A DNA stretch of 64,000 nt from Thermoplasmata archaeon (GTDB lineage: Archaea > Thermoplasmatota > Thermoplasmata > Thermoplasmatales > GCA-001856825). A model generated the notes under the pieces. That model saw only the letters and a program-made list of their open reading frames with translations, was not told the origin of the DNA and made no database searches. Position 1 is the first letter of the stretch. The number at the start of each line of letters is the position of its first letter. The position numbers were made by a program, and so were the translations under genes. Positions 59,396 to 64,000 of the stretch are shown piece by piece. The DNA is taken from positions 349,071 to 413,070 of the forward strand of contig JAJYUZ010000002.1 in NCBI GenBank assembly GCA_021792255.1. Reading direction: 5' to 3'.

Positions 59396-59413
59396 TTAGA
59401 TAATTATATCTAA
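59396..59413. promoter_or_regulatory. Palindrome abutting the ribbon-helix-helix gene start
   Basis: TTAGAT-AATTAT-ATCTAA is a perfect 6+6+6 inverted repeat two bases from the ATG. Such symmetric sites are bound by dimeric ribbon-helix-helix proteins, so autorepression is plausible. Confidence 0.5.
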
Positions 59414-59453
59414 GAAGCCTAAAAAAGTTGTGATATCTTCTAATGTACTTGTT

Positions 59454-59491
59454 TGCACCCATGCGTGCATTGCAGTGCGCACATAGGTGCA
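59454..59491. promoter_or_regulatory. Imperfect inverted repeat upstream of the cupredoxin operon
   Basis: TGCACC (59454) pairs with GGTGCA (59486), and further inner positions (ATG with CAT, GC with GC) also match, giving a long imperfect inverted repeat. It is 43-80 bases before the ATG at 59534 and upstream of the presumed TATA (GTTTAAAC at about 59508). It may be an activator or operator site. Confidence 0.45.
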
Positions 59492-59533
59492 CGATACGTA
59501 ATATACTGTTTAAACTTGTTTAGTCGACCTAAG

Positions 59534-60979
59534 ATGATTCCAGAAAAGACATTTTACGCGATTGTGGTTGCCTTGATAATTGTGGGAGGAGTGGGTATAG
59601 GAGTTGCGTACGATCACGCAGTTTCTGTTACCACCCAACCTAATCCCAATAATCATGGAAATCAAACAACGCAAAGTGCATACTACCCACTGACCATCGC
59701 GATAACTACTAACAACCAGTTTAACAGTACGATCGGAGCCCAACCTGCGTTCTTTGTTTTAAAAGACGGTAAACTTCTGTCAACAGCTAATATCAGCCTT
59801 CCCGCAAATAAGCAGATAAATCTGACCATCATAAACTACGATGACGGAAGTGCCCCAACTCCAGCTCAATACGACAAGGTTGTCGGAACGGTTAACAGTC
59901 AGATAACGATATTTAACAATACCAACGTCAACTCGACTTTCAATGGACAAAGCATTAATGTTGTAGGTGGCGAGAAAGTTACAATAGTTCCAAACGGCAC
60001 TGTGGCCCACACATTTACGATACTGAACGGGTCAACTACAGTCGTAAACATCCCCATAACACCCTCCTCAATAACACAGACCTCATTCACACTCAGTTCT
60101 GGTAGCTACACCTGGCAGTGTGAAGCTGCCTGCGGTTCAGGCTCTTCTGGATGGGAAGGAGCTATGTCAACTCCAGGATGGATGGCAGGAACGGTCTACG
60201 TTTCTGGATCTGTACCTGCACCCATATCCCAGATATACTACGCGACTCTCGTAATCACCACGGAAAATTTCTATAACTCTACGGTTGGAAACCAACCAGC
60301 CTTTTTCTTGCTACAAAATGGGACCTTGTACTCAACGGCCGTGCTGAATTTTCCTTCCAATAAGGAAATAGGACTCACTATAATCAATTATGATGATGGT
60401 AATGGATCCACTCCAGCACAGTTTTCCAATGTGACAGGAACAACCGGTAATCAGATATCGATTGTGAACAATACAAACGTAAATTCTACCGAAGGTAGCG
60501 GCAGTATTAACGTGGTTGGAGGGGCCTCGGTCTCTCAAGTTCCGGATTCAAACATTGCTCATACGTTCACAGTTCTAAGTGCGAGTAACAGTGTCGTATT
60601 GAACATTCCAATAGTACCTTCTAGCACAGAATTTGCAACTTTTACTCTGAACTCAGGAAACTACAGCTGGCAGTGTGAAGCAGCTTGTGGCTCAGGCTCT
60701 TCCGGATGGGAAGGAGCTATGTCAACTCCAGGATGGATGGCAGGAACGGTCCTAGTATCGGCTTCCTTGTCTGCACAAGCATTCTACAATACGCCTGCTG
60801 TGATTCAATCATTATCTCACCTCTTCGAAATTAATGATCTGCTATCTTCTTCGACAGGTCTGAGTCTACTCGTGCACTCAATGATCCTGATCCACTCAAC
60901 TGTGGCCTCATTCAACATAGGCAAAGCAGCTGTCGCGACTCAGTCTCTAAATATGCAGAGCGCGGTCCACGTTTCATGA
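59534..60979 (+). CDS. Secreted tandem cupredoxin-like (CuA-type) protein
   Basis: Starting at ATG 59534 the protein has 481 residues: one N-terminal membrane helix (FYAIVVALIIVGGVGIGVAY), a Thr/Asn-rich linker, and two tandem domains. Each domain has FNST-like / YNST start, a beta-rich body, AHTFTIL or AHTFTVL with a His, and WQCEAACGSGSSGWEGAMSTPGWMAG. The C-x3-C and Met fit CuA of cytochrome oxidase subunit II; the His normally between them is missing in both copies. The 3' motif is repeated almost identically in DNA. It is first in an operon with Rieske and cytochrome b, so electron transfer is likely. The C-terminal ~70 residues are unlike the domains. Confidence 0.72.
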   Translation: MIPEKTFYAIVVALIIVGGVGIGVAYDHAVSVTTQPNPNNHGNQTTQSAYYPLTIAITTNNQFNSTIGAQPAFFVLKDGKLLSTANISLPANKQINLTIINYDDGSAPTPAQYDKVVGTVNSQITIFNNTNVNSTFNGQSINVVGGEKVTIVPNGTVAHTFTILNGSTTVVNIPITPSSITQTSFTLSSGSYTWQCEAACGSGSSGWEGAMSTPGWMAGTVYVSGSVPAPISQIYYATLVITTENFYNSTVGNQPAFFLLQNGTLYSTAVLNFPSNKEIGLTIINYDDGNGSTPAQFSNVTGTTGNQISIVNNTNVNSTEGSGSINVVGGASVSQVPDSNIAHTFTVLSASNSVVLNIPIVPSSTEFATFTLNSGNYSWQCEAACGSGSSGWEGAMSTPGWMAGTVLVSASLSAQAFYNTPAVIQSLSHLFEINDLLSSSTGLSLLVHSMILIHSTVASFNIGKAAVATQSLNMQSAVHVS

Positions 60980-60983
60980 GGGG

Positions 60984-61688
60984 ATGCGTCTGAAGTCTAC
61001 CGAAAGAGCACCAGATGAACAAAAAAGAAACTTCCTCAAGATAATGGGGACTCTAATCATAGGTGTCGGAATGGTGGGAACGCTGAGGAGTGTAGTGCAG
61101 TACATTATTCCACCTTCGACGCAGGCTGAAACGTCCTTTCCGGTTTTAACTCTAGTCTTAGCGAACGGTAACCCTATTCACACTTCGGATTTGATTGTCA
61201 ACAATTCTGCGACCGTGACCTTTGATTATCCTCTTCAGGGTGAACCAAATTTTCTCTTGAGACTTGGAGATTCTGGCAACACTGATGTCAAAATCCCGCC
61301 ATCAAAGGTCTCAATACCATCAACCGGGGGGTCGTACCAGTCACCAGGCGGAGTCGGACCCTACGGCTCCGTTGTTGCGGCTTCTGCAATCTGTGAGCAT
61401 CTAGGTTGCGTTCCTCCGGAGATAAAATTCTTTCCTCCGTCTTCCTCGACCACCCCAGGAAAAATACACTGCAGCTGTCACGGAAGCACTTACGATCCTT
61501 ACTCGGGCTTCAGTGTAGTCACTGGTCCGACGAGGATTCCACTGCCGAGTCTGGTGCTATCGTATGACTCAACTCAGGACACATATGCGGCCACAATGAT
61601 GGTGGGTCCAACTCTATACGGTCACACATCTGATCTGTCTGGAGGAAATGCAATCACGACGAAGGGTACCGTCGTGAGCACCACATAA
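60984..61688 (+). CDS. Rieske iron-sulfur protein
   Basis: The 234-residue protein has the [2Fe-2S] ligands CEHLGC (about residue 134) and CSCHGSTYDP (about 162), with the disulfide Cys in the proper places. The N-terminus QKRNFLKIMGTLIIGVGMVG is a signal anchor with a KR in place of the usual twin Arg, so Tat export is probable but atypical. It should pass electrons from quinol to an acceptor such as the upstream cupredoxin-like protein. The ATG is preceded by GAGGGG, five bases after the cupredoxin stop. Confidence 0.93.
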   Translation: MRLKSTERAPDEQKRNFLKIMGTLIIGVGMVGTLRSVVQYIIPPSTQAETSFPVLTLVLANGNPIHTSDLIVNNSATVTFDYPLQGEPNFLLRLGDSGNTDVKIPPSKVSIPSTGGSYQSPGGVGPYGSVVAASAICEHLGCVPPEIKFFPPSSSTTPGKIHCSCHGSTYDPYSGFSVVTGPTRIPLPSLVLSYDSTQDTYAATMMVGPTLYGHTSDLSGGNAITTKGTVVSTT

Positions 61689-61699
61689 GAGGGAATGCT

Positions 61700-63304
61700 A
61701 TGGCTAAACAAAATTTGTTAGAAAAGGTGATGAACGAACCGCAGCCTCTCCCTAGGAAAGTTCCGGATTACATGCGAAAGAAGGGAGGGATATGGTACTG
61801 GACAGGAGCAATACTCATGATAACATTTCTCTACGAATCCTTGACAGGTCTCATTCTACTGTTCTATTATCAACCTGCCCATCCATACAGTAGCACCGGC
61901 ACGATCCTAGCTATGCCCTATGGAACAGTGCTGCTGACGACTCACCTCTATGCAGCGTACATAATGATCGCTTTTCTCTACATTCATCTTCTCCGAAATC
62001 TATTCGTTGGTGCGTACAAGAAACCGCGCCAGATGCAGTGGTTGACCGGTATTCTCCTACTTCTAGTCACTATCGGAGTGGTCTATTTCGGATACTCTAT
62101 GTCTGGTGACGTCCTCTCTGCAGACGCCACGGACGTCGGAAGGGGAATAGCTGCTGGAGCTCCATTGATAGGATCATACTTGAGATCAATATTCTTTGGA
62201 TCGGGCACCTCTCTCTCTCTTTTTATGAGACTGGAGGGATGGCACATAGTTTTAGCAGGGGTCATCTTGGCAATGTTTGCACTTCACTTTTACCTAGCGG
62301 AGTACAATACAATTATGCCGTCTCCGAAACATGCGGAATTCAAAGTTCCTGCGGTGGACAATGACGATCCTTCTTACAAGCCATGGTATCCATACAATCT
62401 CCTTTACATGGGTCAGGTATCATTTTTTACGCTGGCAATGATATTCATCATACCCTCTGTCTTGGCTATACTTCCCAATGTTCCCGTACTGTTCTCGCCA
62501 TTTCCTCAGGTTTCGGTTTCTAGCCCACTAGCCTCCTCTGTGCCTGCCTATCCTCCGTGGATTCTCTTGTTTATCTACAAGGAGTTGGATTTTGGTATAT
62601 CCTCTATAATAGGTCCATTCTGGGCTTCCCTTATATTCATAGGTCTCCCAGTGGGTTATCTTCTTTTCATTCCCTATCTGGACAGGAATGATTCTCTCAA
62701 GCTGTCAAGGAGAAAAGCGGTCTTGTACACAGGTATCTTGGGTCTTTTTTATTACATCGGCCTCTCGGTCTGGGGTGCGATGGAACCAGGAGTACCGGTC
62801 AGCAACCTGGTGGGGTTTCTGTTTTTTGCAGTACCAATGCTAGTGGTCATCCCTGTGTCGCTATACATGATCAAGAAAGTCGAAGCAGCGAAATCGAACT
62901 TGGGAAATAACCTGTGGAAACTGTATTCGATCCTGCCGGTCATAGGATTTTTGGCCATACTTGTGGGCATTACGAGCTACATGTTCTTGGATGGTCTAAG
63001 CTATTACGACCTTGCTGCGCTTATCTTTGTCCTAGTACTACTTGCCATTTCTTCACTATATGCATACGGTTGGATATACGGAATCAAGGAAAATACGAAG
63101 AACATCAAGATGAGTGAAAGGGGACACCTTGTATTTGGCGGTATCTACGGTTTCCTTGCCATTGTAATCTTCACCATGATATCAGATATTCCTCCCACAA
63201 AAGTCGAGTACCAAGCTCTCTATGGAATCGGTATCGGGTTGCTGTTCGTCCTTGGAGGTGCCTTTACAAAACTGTATAGATCCTATGCCTATCACGAGGG
63301 TTAG
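61700..63304 (+). CDS. Cytochrome b of a bc-type complex
   Basis: The 534-residue protein has the four heme-ligating His: the pair in TTHLYAAYIMIAFLYIHLLRNL and the pair in GWHIVLAGVILAMFALHFYL. It has the N-terminal part of cytochrome b plus a longer C-terminal region with PPWILLF near residue 290 (quinol-oxidation site) and several extra helices. It forms the quinol:acceptor oxidoreductase core with the Rieske protein. It directly follows the Rieske gene (11-base gap). Confidence 0.93.
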   Translation: MAKQNLLEKVMNEPQPLPRKVPDYMRKKGGIWYWTGAILMITFLYESLTGLILLFYYQPAHPYSSTGTILAMPYGTVLLTTHLYAAYIMIAFLYIHLLRNLFVGAYKKPRQMQWLTGILLLLVTIGVVYFGYSMSGDVLSADATDVGRGIAAGAPLIGSYLRSIFFGSGTSLSLFMRLEGWHIVLAGVILAMFALHFYLAEYNTIMPSPKHAEFKVPAVDNDDPSYKPWYPYNLLYMGQVSFFTLAMIFIIPSVLAILPNVPVLFSPFPQVSVSSPLASSVPAYPPWILLFIYKELDFGISSIIGPFWASLIFIGLPVGYLLFIPYLDRNDSLKLSRRKAVLYTGILGLFYYIGLSVWGAMEPGVPVSNLVGFLFFAVPMLVVIPVSLYMIKKVEAAKSNLGNNLWKLYSILPVIGFLAILVGITSYMFLDGLSYYDLAALIFVLVLLAISSLYAYGWIYGIKENTKNIKMSERGHLVFGGIYGFLAIVIFTMISDIPPTKVEYQALYGIGIGLLFVLGGAFTKLYRSYAYHEG

Positions 63305-63320
63305 TCGATGGAATGATGGT

Positions 63321-63455
63321 GTGTACAGACTCTCTAGGAAGGGCGCATGCCTCGAATTGCAATTCCTTGACAGAAATGGAGAGCATCAACGGGTCCTCTT
63401 CCTTGAGCCTATGGAGTCACACTGCTTTCGAATCGTGGAGGATTCTAGTCTATGA
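63321..63455 (+). CDS. Very small protein after cytochrome b, 44 aa
   Basis: The frame from GTG 63321 encodes YRLSRKGACLELQFLDRNGEHQRVLFLEPMESHCFRIVEDSSL, beta-rich. Its stop overlaps the next small gene's ATG (ATGA). The ORF track extends upstream into cytochrome b, which is not credible. No ribosome binding site is obvious, so confidence is limited. Function unknown. Confidence 0.4.
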   Translation: MYRLSRKGACLELQFLDRNGEHQRVLFLEPMESHCFRIVEDSSL

Positions 63456-63631
63456 AAACTATTGAGATACTCTGTCCAAAATGCGGATCGAAGAGTCTGA
63501 CTGCTAAAGAACCATCGGAGGTCGATTTTGTCTGTGACCTAGCGATTCCTTTCATCTGTAAATCGTGCGGATACAATGGGTTGATAAGTGTTTGCAGGAG
63601 AGACGGGAGCGTCCAGGTTCAGCTAAAGTGA
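63452..63631 (+). CDS. Small zinc-ribbon protein, 59 aa (not in ORF track)
   Basis: The protein starts at ATG 63452 in overlap with the previous stop. It has CPKCGSKSL...CKSCGYNGLISVC, two Cys pairs forming a zinc ribbon. It is the last protein gene before 16S rRNA and is probably part of the same transcript as cytochrome b. Its role is unknown; it could help metal-centre assembly or be a transcription-type ribbon. Confidence 0.65.
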   Translation: MKTIEILCPKCGSKSLTAKEPSEVDFVCDLAIPFICKSCGYNGLISVCRRDGSVQVQLK

Positions 63632-63965
63632 ACACTGGTCTTAAAACTCTATCAAATCTATCGGCATAGAATCATTACGCCGCTTCCCGATTGCTTTAAA
63701 GGAGATGCTATTCTCGACAAACTTGGTCGTGTTACCCTGTTTGAAAATTGGCCCATATTCAATCTCACCAGAAAGCTAATATAGAGTGTTGCCCTTACTT
63801 TCTTTTGCCGTTACATGCGACAGGCTAGATAGTCCTTTTGGACAGCATGAAAGTCTGGTTCCTGAGCGGCGAGATGAATGAGGATTCGAACATGTTTATC
63901 GAATCTGAGATGGGAAGAGAATATCCATTCCGCAATCCTATATTTTCATGGTAGAATCAAACGGC
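63632..63965 (+). other. Upstream region of 16S rRNA
   Basis: This 334-base stretch should hold the rRNA promoter and leader. AT-rich elements are AAAGCTAATATAGAG (63771-63785) and GTTTATCGAATC (63894-63905). No clear 16S processing stem can be seen because the 3' side lies outside the window. A 35-codon ORF (63848-63955) overlaps it but I regard it as chance. Confidence 0.4.
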
Positions 63966-64000
63966 AACTCCGGTTGATCCTGCCGGCGGTCACTGCTATC
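63966..64000 (+). rRNA. 16S ribosomal RNA, 5' end (partial)
   Basis: ACTCCGGTTGATCCTGCCGG is the near-universal start of archaeal 16S rRNA, followed by CGGTCACTGCTATC. The gene runs off the right edge. The mature 5' end could be one or two bases away. Confidence 0.97.

Noticed and set aside
63848-63955. 35-codon ORF (MKVWFLSGEMNEDSNM...) just before 16S rRNA
   Set aside because: It lies in the presumed rRNA leader, has no ribosome binding site, and its length is not far from chance.
1-64000. CRISPR array or other regular short repeats
   Set aside because: No regularly spaced repeats were seen in any intergenic region; the only clear long repeat is inside the cupredoxin gene.

Overview
The window looks like a chromosome segment of a Thermoplasmatales-type euryarchaeon. 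The case rests on several things seen together: eukaryotic-like small ribosomal proteins (eL44, eS27, eL19, eL32, eS4), Nop10, eIF2-alpha, SUI1 and archaeal NMD3; an archaeal XerA; a B12-type ribonucleotide reductase; TATA-box promoters placed about 25 bases before many start codons (leaderless genes); a cupredoxin/Rieske/cytochrome b cluster with Tat genes; and an archaeal 16S rRNA 5' end at the right edge with no 23S gene visible. Base composition is moderate. Genus cannot be decided by eye. I found no CRISPR array, insertion sequence, prophage or tRNA gene.

Layout. 1-26.4 kb is housekeeping and small conserved hypothetical genes: the end of phosphoglycerate mutase, homoserine dehydrogenase, a CPBP protease, TruD, peroxiredoxin, a RhaD-type aldolase/dehydrogenase, a tandem ThyX-like protein, an LsrF-like thiolase, an S9 peptidase, a GltD-like flavoprotein, QueG, acyl-CoA dehydrogenase, XerA, RpiA, class II RNR, and a membrane-anchored HTH regulator. 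26.5-42.7 kb is one long plus-strand ribosomal superoperon, S10/spc type: uL3-uL4-uL23-uL2-uS19-uL22-uS3-uL29-SUI1-Rnp1-uS17-uL14-uL24-eS4-uL5-uS14-uS8-uL6-eL32-eL19-uL18-uS5-uL30-uL15-SecY-AdkA-YidC-like-Cmk-Cbf5. Genes are separated by overlaps of a few bases, and many have a GAGGTGA ribosome binding site. 42.8-55.9 kb holds a cation/proton antiporter, the eL44-eS27-eIF2a-Nop10-PAC2 operon, IleS, NMD3, an AsnRS-type synthetase, and the operon pyrF-AcnX large-AcnX small/Nudix.

56-63.6 kb is an export and respiration island. It carries TatC, a 23-codon mini-ORF, a crotonase-like protein, two TatA genes, a ribbon-helix-helix regulator, and a plus-strand operon of a tandem cupredoxin-like secreted protein, Rieske protein, cytochrome b and two small proteins. 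The Tat genes probably export the Rieske protein. The ribbon-helix-helix gene is divergent from the operon and two palindromes lie between them, which suggests local control. The window ends 35 bases into 16S rRNA.

The points most worth a second look are: (1) the duplicated CuA-like domain that lacks the usual His between Cys and Met; (2) two strongly structured non-coding stretches at 24.84-25.13 kb and 26.53-26.83 kb, plus a long bulged hairpin at 44.5 kb; (3) NMD3 and Cbf5, whose conserved N-termini continue in frame upstream of any ATG/GTG/TTG; (4) an AcnX small subunit fused to a Nudix domain; and (5) several perfect palindromes in promoters (aldolase, nrdJ, ribbon-helix-helix gene). All assignments are by eye from motifs; no database search was run.
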